Positions 24,629 to 32,565 are shown, counted from the first letter of the stretch. The stretch: DNA of 64,000 nt from Streptomyces rishiriensis (GCF_003112535.1 NZ_BEWA01000017.1:1-64000), one strand, 5' to 3'. Translations and numbers: made by a program. Notes: a model not told the origin generated them from the letters alone.

Positions 24629-25002
24629 CCGGTTTCGACGAACTGGAGCCTCAGACGCCGGAGTTAGTGCGTCCCTACGTCATCACCAAGGGACGGGGAC
24701 TGCCCGACGAGGAGCAGCTCTCCCTCATCACCCTGGTCACGGCGGCCGCCGACCACCAGCAGCGGCCCACCCGTCTGTCGCCCGAGGAACAGAACCTGCT
24801 GGAGCTGTGCGCGGCCGGATACCTCTCGGTCGCCGAGATCGCGGGGCACACCCAACTGCCTCTGGGCGTGGTGAAGATCCTCCTCGCCGCCCTCACCGAA
24901 GGCGGTTACCTCATCACTCGCCCACCGGTGCAGCGGGCGCCCCTCGCCGACCGGGACATCCTGGAGGAGGTGCTGAATGGTCTCAGGGCCAAGTTTGGAT
25001 GA
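24625..25002 (+). CDS. cvnC: Conservon protein CvnC: DUF742 protein
   Basis: 125 residues, DUF742 family, with the diagnostic N-terminal VRPYVITKGR, then a winged-helix-like core (NLLELCAAGYLSVAEIAGHT) and the typical ending DILEEVLNGLRAKFG. Known as the CvnC component that interacts with the roadblock and GTPase partners. ATGA overlap with cvnB and a 26-base overlap with cvnD mark it as part of one operon. Confidence 0.95.
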   Translation: MTGFDELEPQTPELVRPYVITKGRGLPDEEQLSLITLVTAAADHQQRPTRLSPEEQNLLELCAAGYLSVAEIAGHTQLPLGVVKILLAALTEGGYLITRPPVQRAPLADRDILEEVLNGLRAKFG

Positions 25003-25570
25003 GCGGGCGTACGTCCGCGGCGGCGCGACGCAGACGGCTGTCAAGATCCTCGTCGTGGGCCACTTCGCGGTCGGCAAGACCACGTTCATCGGAGCGATCT
25101 CCGAGATCGAGCCGCTGTCCACCGAGGAGACGATGACCCGGGCGGCCGAGTCGGTCGACGACCTCAAGGGGGTCCAGGGCAAGACCACCACCACGGTCGC
25201 CATGGACTTCGGACGGCTGACGATCAGCGATCGCGTCGTGCTCTACCTGTTCGGAACGCCCGGCCAGCAGCGTTTCGTGCAGATGTGGGAGGACATGGCA
25301 CGCGGAGCGCTCGGCGCGCTGGTGCTCGTCGACCCCGAGCGGCTCGCGGACTCCTTCGCCGTGATCGACCTGATCGAGCAGTACGGGCTCGACTACGCGA
25401 TCGCCGTCAACCACTTCGACGGCTCTCCGCTGCGAGACGAGCTGGCCCTGCGCGAGGCGCTGGACCTGCTCGACGACACCCCCGTCGTCACGTGCGACGC
25501 ACGGGACGAGAAGTCGTCGGCCGAGGCCCTCATCACGCTCGTCCGCCACTTGCAGGACCGTGCCCACTAG
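24977..25570 (+). CDS. cvnD: Conservon protein CvnD: small Ras-like GTPase
   Basis: 197 residues. Walker A GHFAVGKTT at residues 28-36, switch region TTTTVAMDFGRL, a G3-like LYLFGTPGQQRF, and in the place of NKxD the variant VNHFDG, which is usual for actinobacterial MglA-like GTPases. It works as the signalling switch of the conservon, cycling under CvnB control. The ATG at 24977 overlaps cvnC by 26 bases. Confidence 0.94.
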   Translation: MVSGPSLDERAYVRGGATQTAVKILVVGHFAVGKTTFIGAISEIEPLSTEETMTRAAESVDDLKGVQGKTTTTVAMDFGRLTISDRVVLYLFGTPGQQRFVQMWEDMARGALGALVLVDPERLADSFAVIDLIEQYGLDYAIAVNHFDGSPLRDELALREALDLLDDTPVVTCDARDEKSSAEALITLVRHLQDRAH

Positions 25571-25579
25571 GGAGCAGAA

Positions 25580-26926
25580 ATGGACCGACCCACCGCACCC
25601 GTGCCCCCGCCCGGGTGCCCGGCGCACCAGGCCGGCGGCAGAGTGCCGCTGCACGGACCGGATTTCGCGGCCGACCCCCAGGCCTACTACTCCTACCTGC
25701 GCCACTACGGGCCCACCGCGCCCGTGGAACTCGCTCCGGGAGTCGAGGCCACCCTCGTCACCGACTACGCGACCGCACTCCAACTCCTCCAGGACTCGGG
25801 CTCCTTCCGCAAGGACGCCCGCCGCTGGCGGGACCTCAACGAGGGCCGCGTGCCCCCGGACAGCCCGGTCGCTCCGCTGCTGGCGTACCGGCCCAACGCC
25901 ATGTTCAGCGACGGCGCGGATCACCTGAGGCTGCGTCAGGCGATCACGGACAGCATGGCCCGCGTCGACTCGCGCAGGCTCAGCCGGAGCACCGCGCAGG
26001 TCTCCGACTACCTGATCTCGCAGTTCGGTTCGCGGGGATCGGCCGATCTGCTCGGCGACTACGCCAAGCAGCTGCCGCTGTTCGTGTTCAACGAGCTCTT
26101 CGGCTGCACCGCCGACATCGGCGACCGCGTCGTGTTCGGCATCACCGGCATGTTCGACGGCGTGAACGCCGAGCAGGCGGTCGGGGTGATGTTCGGGGCC
26201 ATCGGCGAACTGGTGGCGCTCAAGCGCACGCGGCCCGGCGACGACGTCCCCTCGTGGCTGATGGAGCACCAGTCCAAGCTCACGGACGAGGAGTTGGTGC
26301 ACCAGATCGCCCTGCTGCTGGTGGCCGGCAACGAGCCCCTGCGCAACCTGATCGGCAACACCCTGCACCGGCTGCTCACCCATGACGCGTACGCCCACCA
26401 GGGCGGTCTGATCGACGAGGCGATCGACGACACGCTGTGGGAGAACCCGCCCATGCAGAACCTGGCGCCGCACTACCCGACCTCCGACATGGAGTTCGCC
26501 GGGCAGAAGCTGCAGGCCGGCGACCTGGTGCTGGTCAGCTTCGCCGCGGCCAACACCGGGCCCGCGCTGACGGCGGCCCGTCAGGCGGGCAGCAACCGCG
26601 CACATCTCGCCTGGAGCGCGGGCCCGCACGCCTGCCCGTCCAAGGACCCCGCCCGGCAGATCACCGTGACGGCCATCGAGAACCTGCTCAACAAGCTTCC
26701 CGACGTCGAACTCGCGGTGCCGACCGAGAGCCTGACCTGGCGGCCCGGCCCCTTCAACCGCGGACTGACGGTCCTGCCCGCCAAGTTCACCCCGGTCCGG
26801 ACCGCGCCCCGGCCCGCCCCCGAGACCCGCGCCGAGCCGTCCCCGAACCGGGAGCAGGGCCCGTCGCGTGGCAGGGGGGACCGCGGAGGTGTGTGGAGCC
26901 AGTTCCTCAACTGGCTCACGAGGTGA
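25580..26926 (+). CDS. cvnE: Conservon cytochrome P450 (CvnE) lacking the ExxR motif, CYP157-like
   Basis: 448 residues, 9 bp after cvnD with GGGAGCAGAA before the ATG. Heme Cys352 lies in LAWSAGPHACPSKDP, a degenerate FGxGxHxCxG. The I-helix (LLLVAGNEPLRNLIGN) lacks the usual acid-Thr pair, and the K-helix region reads DDTLWENPPMQN with no ExxR. Streptomyces CYP157 enzymes, found in conservons, are known to lack ExxR and carry an xxxLW sequence there, so this is most likely a CYP157-type protein. Catalysis by the normal P450 mechanism is doubtful; a sensory or structural heme role is possible. The C-terminus has a Pro/Arg-rich tail. Confidence 0.9.
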   Translation: MDRPTAPVPPPGCPAHQAGGRVPLHGPDFAADPQAYYSYLRHYGPTAPVELAPGVEATLVTDYATALQLLQDSGSFRKDARRWRDLNEGRVPPDSPVAPLLAYRPNAMFSDGADHLRLRQAITDSMARVDSRRLSRSTAQVSDYLISQFGSRGSADLLGDYAKQLPLFVFNELFGCTADIGDRVVFGITGMFDGVNAEQAVGVMFGAIGELVALKRTRPGDDVPSWLMEHQSKLTDEELVHQIALLLVAGNEPLRNLIGNTLHRLLTHDAYAHQGGLIDEAIDDTLWENPPMQNLAPHYPTSDMEFAGQKLQAGDLVLVSFAAANTGPALTAARQAGSNRAHLAWSAGPHACPSKDPARQITVTAIENLLNKLPDVELAVPTESLTWRPGPFNRGLTVLPAKFTPVRTAPRPAPETRAEPSPNREQGPSRGRGDRGGVWSQFLNWLTR

Positions 26927-27029
26927 TTCACACAACACTCACCAACTCCCCGCGGTTGCATGACATTTCAACCTCATGGGTAGTGAGGAACGCGGTATTC
27001 CGTGTTGCTCACGAGACAGAGGAGGTGTC

Positions 27030-27152
27030 GTGGATCACATATCCACCGGCGCCGTGTTCACGCAACGGCCCATCGTCCTACACCCCCTGATACCCGCCTC
27101 CCCAGGCGGGTATCTTCTTGTCGGCCCCCTCGCGCGGGGCGGGGTCAGATGA
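27030..27152 (+). CDS. Candidate leader ORF, translationally coupled to the prenyltransferase
   Basis: A 40-residue frame (MDHISTGAVFTQRPIVLHPL onward) from a GTG at 27030, with GGAGG 4-8 bases before. It runs through the terminator hairpin at 27089-27114 and ends in an ATGA overlap with the prenyltransferase start. A ribosome translating it would melt the hairpin and then restart at the enzyme. Another frame from a GTG at 27025 contains one Trp codon (MSWITYPPAP) and stops at 27090, exactly at the hairpin base. Which frame is used cannot be decided. Confidence 0.4.
   Translation: MDHISTGAVFTQRPIVLHPLIPASPGGYLLVGPLARGGVR
27089..27121 (+). terminator. Terminator/attenuator hairpin before the prenyltransferase
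   Basis: GATACCCGCCT-CCCC-AGGCGGGTATC forms an 11-bp perfect stem followed by TTCTTGT. It ends only 28 bases before the prenyltransferase ATG. It may simply end the conservon transcript, but with so little room for a downstream promoter an attenuator role is likely. Confidence 0.75.
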
Positions 27153-28393
27153 CCGGGCCCCGAGTCGGCACGGCGGGCGCGTCGCAGACGGCCACACTCG
27201 GCGGGCTCGCCGCCCGCCAGTTGCTGCGGCTGGGCGAGAACGTGGGCCTGTCCGCCGCCGACCGCGAAAGCTACGCACGCACACTCGTCGAGGCGCTGGG
27301 CCCGGTCGCGGGGCGTCCCCTGGAACTGCCCCCGCCCAGCCGGAGTTTCCTCTCCGACGACCACACGCCGGTGGAGTTCTCCGTCTCCTGCGAACCGGGC
27401 GGGGCGCCGCGCCTGCGGGTCCTGCTCGAACCCGGCGCCGGCGAGCAGGACCTGACGCACAACGGCCGCACCGGACTGCGGGTGCTGCGGGAGATGGCGC
27501 AGCGCTGGGGCTTCACCACCGGCCCCCTCGACGAGCTCGAGGACCTCTTCTTCCCGCCGTCGCCCTGCGGGCCGCTGGCCCTGTGGTGCGCGCTGGAGCT
27601 GCGCGCCGGCGGGGTCCCCATGGTCAAGGCCTACCTCAATTCCGCGGCGTCGGGGCCGGGGCGTGCCGACGCAACCGTGCGCGAGGCGCTGAGACGACTC
27701 GGTCACCGTGAGGCGTTCGATTCGCTGCCTCAGTACGACCGGCACCTGTTCTTCGCCCTGGATCTGGGCGACTGGGCAGAACCCCGGGTCAAGGTCTACC
27801 TCGCGCACGACGAACTGTCGGCCGTGGAGGCCGGGACCCTGTGCCGTATGGACGACGGCCCCGACCCGGCGGAGATCGAGGAGTTCTTCCGTATAGCGGC
27901 CGGCCAGGACGGCGACGTCGCGGACGGCGACCTTAAGGACGGTGGGGGGAGCGCCCGGGCCGCGGAGACGGCATCGGGGTCACGGGCCGTCCGCCGGCCC
28001 GTCCAGACCTGCCACGCCTTCACGGACACCGGCACCGGCCTGCCGACCGGCTTCACCGTCTACGTTCCGGTGCGGGACTACGCCCGGCACGACGGCGAGG
28101 CGCTGGTCCGGGCGGCGACACTGCTCGGCCGCTACGGCGTCGACCCGGCCCCGGTGCTCCGTGCCCCGGCCGCGATCAGCGAGCGGCGGCCGGAGGACGG
28201 CGTGGGGCTCGTCGCCTATCTGGGCCTGGCCCACCAGCGGGGCCGTCCGCCGCGGGTGATGACCTACATCTCCTCGGAGGCGTACGAGGTCCGGCCGTCC
28301 GTCCCCGACTCCGCCCCGGTCGGGCAGGCCCGGCCCGCGGACCCCTTGGCCGTCGTCGCCCTGTCTCCGGCGCCGCCGCAGGCCGGCCCGTGA
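27149..28393 (+). CDS. DMATS-family aromatic (tryptophan) prenyltransferase
   Basis: 414 residues, ABBA-barrel prenyltransferase of the bacterial tryptophan dimethylallyltransferase family. Recognisable segments: DDHTPVEFSVSCEPGG, LEPGAGEQDLTHNGRTG, PMVKAYLNSAASGPG, LFFALDLGDWAEPRVKVYLA and TGFTVYVPVRDYARHD, the alternating strands that line the barrel. By family it transfers a dimethylallyl group from DMAPP to the indole ring of tryptophan; the ring position cannot be read from sequence. Its closest functional parallel is the actinomycete enzyme that works with a flavin monooxygenase to give prenylated indole-3-acetonitrile, and such a monooxygenase is convergent here. The ATG overlaps the leader ORF stop and lies behind an attenuator-like hairpin and the conservon. 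Confidence 0.85.
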   Translation: MTGPRVGTAGASQTATLGGLAARQLLRLGENVGLSAADRESYARTLVEALGPVAGRPLELPPPSRSFLSDDHTPVEFSVSCEPGGAPRLRVLLEPGAGEQDLTHNGRTGLRVLREMAQRWGFTTGPLDELEDLFFPPSPCGPLALWCALELRAGGVPMVKAYLNSAASGPGRADATVREALRRLGHREAFDSLPQYDRHLFFALDLGDWAEPRVKVYLAHDELSAVEAGTLCRMDDGPDPAEIEEFFRIAAGQDGDVADGDLKDGGGSARAAETASGSRAVRRPVQTCHAFTDTGTGLPTGFTVYVPVRDYARHDGEALVRAATLLGRYGVDPAPVLRAPAAISERRPEDGVGLVAYLGLAHQRGRPPRVMTYISSEAYEVRPSVPDSAPVGQARPADPLAVVALSPAPPQAGP

Positions 28394-28689
28394 CCGGACG
28401 GCCGCCGGCGGGAACGGCACGACGGCAGGCTCCGCGCCCCGCCGGCGCCTGCTGACACGTCACCGCTGCCGACCAGGGGGCGAGCACCCCCCCCGCACCC
28501 CGCGCACCACGGCGCGAGGGGACCGGTGCGCCGAGTGGCCGAACCGCTCCCGCGGTCCCGCTGGGACGCACGAGGACACACGAGGACGCAGAGGACACGA
28601 ACGTGTGGCCGCCCCGACCGCCCGGGCGGCCTCATCGGCGCACGGCCGGGGCTCGCCGCCGTGCGCGAGGGCGTACGGCTGCCAGGAGG
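28394..28689. other. Gap between convergent prenyltransferase and monooxygenase genes
   Basis: About 300 bases, GC-rich, with loose repeats around 28,565-28,600 (GAGGACACACGAGGACGCAG). No strong hairpin or gene was found. Confidence 0.5.
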
Positions 28690-29988
28690 TCACTCCTGGC
28701 GCAGTTCCTCCAGATAGGGGGCCACGTCGACCTGGATCGACGCGCCCTGCGTCAGGCCGTACTGATCGGCGATGCCGGCCAGGTAGGCGGCTATCTCCTT
28801 GCGCATGACCTCCGGCTCCGGCAGCGTCGCCTTGCCCGCCGCGACCCGGGCCACCCAGCGCGCCTGGGCCTCCACGAGCCGGGTGACGGAACCGTGCGGG
28901 CGGACCAGGCCGATGAAGTGCAGCCCGGGATGGTCGGGCGCGACCACCCGCTTGTAGAGCTCGACCGAGCCCCGCGGACCGATCGGGCAGCCCGGCGGGA
29001 GGAACGGGTACGCCATGCGGTACCCGGTGCAGTGGACGATCGCGTCGGCGCGGACCGACGTGCCGTCGGTGAACACCACCCGGTCCTCGTCGAGGAAGTC
29101 GATCGCCGGTTTGGGCGTGACCCCGCCGTGGCGTATGCGGGTGAGGATCTCGTCCGAAATGGTGACGGCCGAGGCGAAGATCCGGTGGTCCGGCTCGGGC
29201 AGACCGTAGTCCGATAGCCTGCCGCGGGCGACGAGCAGGGCCTGCTCGATGAAGCGGCGCTGCTCCTCCAGGGACATGCGCGTCCACCAAGGGGCCTCGG
29301 CGACGTCGTCCAGCGGCGTGCCGAAGACCTGCTTGGGCAGGATGTGCAGACCCCGGCGCACCGAGAGGACCGTCCGGGCGGCGTGGCGGGACAGGTCGGA
29401 CGCGATGTCGACCGCCGAGGCGCCGAGCCCCACGACGACGACGTGTCGTCCGGCGTAGTCACTGCCGTCGCGGTAGTCCAGTGCGTGGAGAATCGTTCCT
29501 TTGAAACGGTCGGCACCGGGTGCCGGAGCGGGCAGGACCGGCTCGGTGTTGTGCCCCGAGGCGACGATGACCTGGGTGAAGTCGCGTGCGGTGCGCGCGC
29601 CGTGGGCGTCCCGGCTGACCACCGTCCACGATCCGCCGGATGCCCGCCGTACGGACTCGACGGTCGTCCCCAGCTCGATGCGGTCCAGTACGCCGGCCCA
29701 CTCGGCGAAGGAGCGCAGGTAGGCGGCGACGTCGCTGTGCCGGGGATAGACGGGGTACGAGGCAGGCATGGGGAAATCGGCGTATCCGGTGAGCCGCTTG
29801 TTGGTGTTGAGGTGGAGCGACAGATAGCCCGGACCGCGCTCGCCCGCCTGCGGCTGCCGCCAGAGACCGCCGACGTCGGACGCCTGCTCCAGGCACACGA
29901 AGTCGAGCCCTTCGGACGTCAGGGCGTGCGCCGCCGCCAGCCCCGACAGACCCGCGCCGATCACGCACCGGCTCACGCGTTTCCCCAC
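28690..29988 (-). CDS. Flavin-containing monooxygenase (FMO), probable partner of the prenyltransferase
   Basis: 432 residues. FAD-binding CVIGAGLSGLAAAHAL at the N-terminus, the FMO fingerprint FxGxxxHxxxY as RFKGTILHALDY at mid-protein, and the NADPH site VVVVGLGASAVDIASDL. The start is a GTG at 29988 (MGKRVSRCVIGAG), with GGATGG upstream; an ATG at 30012 would add 8 residues. In other actinomycetes an FMO paired with a DMATS enzyme N-oxidises the amine of 5-dimethylallyl-tryptophan, leading to the aldoxime and nitrile; the convergent gene pair supports that role here, but substrate is inferred. Its promoter lies between the start and the IS110 element. Confidence 0.85.
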   Translation of the reverse strand: MGKRVSRCVIGAGLSGLAAAHALTSEGLDFVCLEQASDVGGLWRQPQAGERGPGYLSLHLNTNKRLTGYADFPMPASYPVYPRHSDVAAYLRSFAEWAGVLDRIELGTTVESVRRASGGSWTVVSRDAHGARTARDFTQVIVASGHNTEPVLPAPAPGADRFKGTILHALDYRDGSDYAGRHVVVVGLGASAVDIASDLSRHAARTVLSVRRGLHILPKQVFGTPLDDVAEAPWWTRMSLEEQRRFIEQALLVARGRLSDYGLPEPDHRIFASAVTISDEILTRIRHGGVTPKPAIDFLDEDRVVFTDGTSVRADAIVHCTGYRMAYPFLPPGCPIGPRGSVELYKRVVAPDHPGLHFIGLVRPHGSVTRLVEAQARWVARVAAGKATLPEPEVMRKEIAAYLAGIADQYGLTQGASIQVDVAPYLEELRQE

Positions 29989-30240
29989 AGAAACGACACC
30001 ATCCTTTCGCATACGAGCAGTTGCATGCCCGATCGGCACTCGCCCCACTCTTCTCGCACCCGCGACAAGGATCACAGGCGTGAACACGGCCCGGAGGTGG
30101 CGGAAAAGGAGCGCCGGGGTAGGGGGAGGCGCGCCGAGCAGCCCGCCGTGGAGCGAGCGGCCCGCCCCGGAGCGAGCCGCCCGCCGCGGAACGGATCGTC
30201 TCCGCGGAGCGCCGTGGGGGGGGTGCCTCTATGTCTTTCG

Positions 30241-31443
30241 TCAAGCGAGGCGTGGGGTTCTGGGCTCGTAGAAGGTGCCGTCGCGGAGCATCGCGAACAG
30301 CACGTTGATCCGCTGGCGGGCCAGGCGGAGGAGTGCCTGGGTGTGGGTCTTCCCTCGGGCCCGGCAGCGGTCGTAGTAGGTGCGGGAGGCGGGATCGTGC
30401 AGGGCAGCGAACGCGGACAGGAACATCGCCCGCTTGAGCTGCCGGTTGCCGCCTCTGGGCGCATGTTCGCCATGGATCGAGGTCCCCGACGACTTCGTCG
30501 TCGGCGCCAAGCCGGCGTAGGAAGCCAGGTGGGCGGCGGTGGGGAAACTGGTGCCGTCGCCGACGGTGACCAGCAAAGTGGCGGCGGTCCTGACCGCGAC
30601 CCCCGGAATCGAGGTCAGGACCGCGGAAAGAGGGTGAGCCTCCAGCAGCTGTCCGATCTGTGTTTCCAGAGCTCGTCGCTGTTCGTGGACGGCCGCGAGC
30701 GAGCGGGCCAGCGAGGGGATCACGACGTCGAGCGTGCCGGTCCCGGGGACGACGACAGTCTGCTCGTCGAGCGCGTCGAAGATCTCGTCGATCAGTCGCT
30801 GAGCCATGCGCGGGGCCTTGGGCCGGATGACTTCAACGAGCCTGCGACGACCGGCCTTTCGCAGGGCGGCCGGAGATCCGTGGCGTTCCAGCAGCCAGGT
30901 CACGGCCGGGTGGTCCAGACGCGGCCCGAGCACCCGTTCCAGGCTGGGGTGGAACTGGGTGAGCAGGCCGCGTATCCGGTTGGAGGTGCGGGTGGCCTCG
31001 GCCGCCAGGTCCTGGTCGAAGCCCACCAGCACGGTCAGCTCGGCGGTGATCTCGTCGGTCGGTTCCAGCGAGCGCAGGGTGTGCGGCATCGTCCTCGCGG
31101 CGTCAGCGATCACGGCCGCGTCGCGGGCGTCGGTCTTCGCCTCGCCCGGGTAGAGATCGGCGATCCGCCGCATCGAGAGTCCGGGCAGGTAGGCGACCTT
31201 GCAGCCGGCGACCCGGGCGACCGTCAGAGGCAGGGCTCCGATCGAGGCGGGCTGGTCCACGATCACCAGCACGGTGCCGAACTTCGCGGCCAGCCTGTCG
31301 AAGACGGCCCGCAGCTTCGGCTCGCTGTTGGGCAGCTGCTTGTCGAAGACCTTCTTCCCGGCCGGGGTCAGCCCGTGCCCGTGATGGGCGCTCTTGCCGA
31401 CGTCCAGGCCGAGAAAGACGCCCACGTCGTCGATGTCGTCCAA
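30241..31443 (-). CDS. IS110-family transposase (DEDD RuvC-like recombinase)
   Basis: 400 residues. N-terminal RuvC-like DEDD domain: first Asp in VGVFLGLDVGKSAHHGHGL, then VLVIVDQPASIGALPL and YPGEAKTDARDAAVIADAAR with the last acidic pair. The C-terminal Transposase_20 domain has LTSIPGVAVRTAATLLVTVG and the serine-bearing AHLASYAGLAPTTKSSGTS. I chose the TTG at 31443 (LDDIDDVGVFLGL) because GGGAGG lies 5 bases before; the longer frame upstream enters the non-coding end with its RNA hairpin. The protein appears intact, so the element may be active. Confidence 0.93.
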   Translation of the reverse strand: MDDIDDVGVFLGLDVGKSAHHGHGLTPAGKKVFDKQLPNSEPKLRAVFDRLAAKFGTVLVIVDQPASIGALPLTVARVAGCKVAYLPGLSMRRIADLYPGEAKTDARDAAVIADAARTMPHTLRSLEPTDEITAELTVLVGFDQDLAAEATRTSNRIRGLLTQFHPSLERVLGPRLDHPAVTWLLERHGSPAALRKAGRRRLVEVIRPKAPRMAQRLIDEIFDALDEQTVVVPGTGTLDVVIPSLARSLAAVHEQRRALETQIGQLLEAHPLSAVLTSIPGVAVRTAATLLVTVGDGTSFPTAAHLASYAGLAPTTKSSGTSIHGEHAPRGGNRQLKRAMFLSAFAALHDPASRTYYDRCRARGKTHTQALLRLARQRINVLFAMLRDGTFYEPRTPRLA

Positions 31444-31600
31444 CCCATCCTCCCGAGCAGGGTTCGTGCGGTGCTGGCCAGGGCGTTGGCGTCGTTTGCG
31501 CGCATCCACGTTATGCAGACCTGCCGCCCGCGAGCGGCCGGGCATTGCGCCAGGCCAGGCGGTGGTCAGACCTCTCATCAGCGTCTCCAACGGCGCCTCT

Positions 31601-31665
31601 CGGGCCCGGTGACACCACCCCCCAGGTCATCTCTTCGACAGGGGGGAACAGTCATGCCGGGCCCG
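31601..31665 (-). ncRNA. Candidate bridge RNA stem of the IS110 element
   Basis: In the non-coding end upstream of the transposase, CGGGCCCGG (31601-31609) pairs with CCGGGCCCG (31657-31665), TGAC pairs with GTCA, then a 4+4 internal loop, a C6/G6 stem (31618-31623 with 31641-31646) and a 17-base apical loop. A stem with internal loops in this place matches the architecture of IS110 bridge RNAs, which guide target and donor recognition. Transcription and guides are unproven. Confidence 0.4.
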
Positions 31666-31719
31666 GAGGCCAGCGGTCCCCTTGCGGAACCGCGAAGAAG
31701 ATAACGGGGGGGGGGGCGG

Positions 31720-32466
31720 CTACTCGTGAGCGGACGCCCACAGCCCCCGGACATGCCCCAGGTGCCGTGTCATGACCTCGCGCACGGCCCGCTCGTCACG
31801 GGCCGACAGGGCGTCCAGCAACTCCAGGTGCTCCTCGGCCGAGGCCAGCAGGCGGCCCGACGCGGAGAGCGCGGTGAGGCCGTACAGGCGGGCCCGGCCG
31901 CGCAGTTCGCGGACCACCTCGACGAGGTGCGCGTTCCCGGCCAGCGCGAGCAGGCCCAGGTGGAAGCGTGTGTCGGCCTCCACGTAGGCGATGAGGTCGC
32001 CCGCCACCGCGGCGGCGACGATCTCGCGCGCGGCCGGACGCAGGGCCTCCAGGGACACCGGGTCGGCACTCGTGGCCAGCGCCGCCACGGTGGGGATCTC
32101 GATGAGCGCGCGCACGTGGGTGTACTCGTCCAGCTGGCGGTCCGAGACGTCGGTGACCCGGAACCCCTTGTTGGGAACGGCGGCGACCACGCCCTCCTTC
32201 GCGAGGTCCAGCATCGCCTCGCGCACCGGGGTGGCGGAGACGCCGAAGCGGGCGGCCAGCGTCGGCGCCGAGTACACCTCGCCGGGCAGCAGTTCACCCG
32301 CTATCAGAGCCGCGCGCAGGGCGTCGGCGACCCGTTCACGGTAGCTGCTGCGCCTGCCCCCGAGCACGGGCAGCGCCGGCACGGCCGACGTCGCCGACGT
32401 GATCGGCGGTGTCGGCGGTGCCGGCGCCGCGGGTGTCTCGCTGCTGGTGCGCCGGGCGGCGGCCAT
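31720..32466 (-). CDS. GntR-family regulator of the hydroxyproline operon
   Basis: 248 residues, FCD subgroup. A low-complexity Ala/Pro N-terminus (about 1-38) precedes the HTH (YRERVADALRAALIAGELLP, ARFGVSATPVREAMLDLAKE) and a helical ligand domain (VEADTRFHLGLLALAGNAHL). The ATG at 32466 follows GAGGAG. It is the last gene of the minus-strand hydroxyproline locus, separated from the epimerase gene by 99 bp that hold an 11-bp inverted repeat, so it probably senses a pathway intermediate and regulates itself and the operon. Confidence 0.9.
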   Translation of the reverse strand: MAAARRTSSETPAAPAPPTPPITSATSAVPALPVLGGRRSSYRERVADALRAALIAGELLPGEVYSAPTLAARFGVSATPVREAMLDLAKEGVVAAVPNKGFRVTDVSDRQLDEYTHVRALIEIPTVAALATSADPVSLEALRPAAREIVAAAVAGDLIAYVEADTRFHLGLLALAGNAHLVEVVRELRGRARLYGLTALSASGRLLASAEEHLELLDALSARDERAVREVMTRHLGHVRGLWASAHE

Positions 32467-32503
32467 GGTGGGTCTCCTCGTGACGAACGGTGCCGTGCCA
32501 CTC

Positions 32504-32543
32504 TGAACCAGTGCACTGTGCCATGTCACGTAGCACTGGTTCA
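32504..32543. promoter_or_regulatory. Operator candidate for the hydroxyproline GntR regulator
   Basis: TGAACCAGTGC (32504-32514) and GCACTGGTTCA (32533-32543) form an 11-bp perfect inverted repeat around the word ATGTCAC, which recurs at 37504-37510 just upstream of the first operon gene. Confidence 0.6.
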
Positions 32544-32565
32544 CCGCCGGTGGGGTGCGTCCATC

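Larger units (their letters stand above)
30216..31716 (-). mobile_element. IS110-family insertion sequence flanked by G-tracts
   Basis: Holds one DEDD transposase (30241-31443) and a non-coding left end (31444-about 31705). IS110 elements have no terminal inverted repeats, so the ends are set from context: G8 at 30216-30223 and G11 at 31706-31716 bracket about 1.48 kb, a normal size. A G-rich target interrupted by the element would explain both tracts. The exact core dinucleotide cannot be fixed. Confidence 0.75.

Noticed and set aside
26437..27090. Long frame overlapping the P450 gene end that includes the Trp-containing leader
   Set aside because: As a whole it is a shadow of the P450 gene; only its last 21 codons from GTG 27025 were kept as a possible leader peptide.
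29344..31704. Plus-strand 786-residue open frame across the FMO/IS110 region
   Set aside because: Antisense to both the FMO and the intact transposase; composition is typical of a shadow frame.
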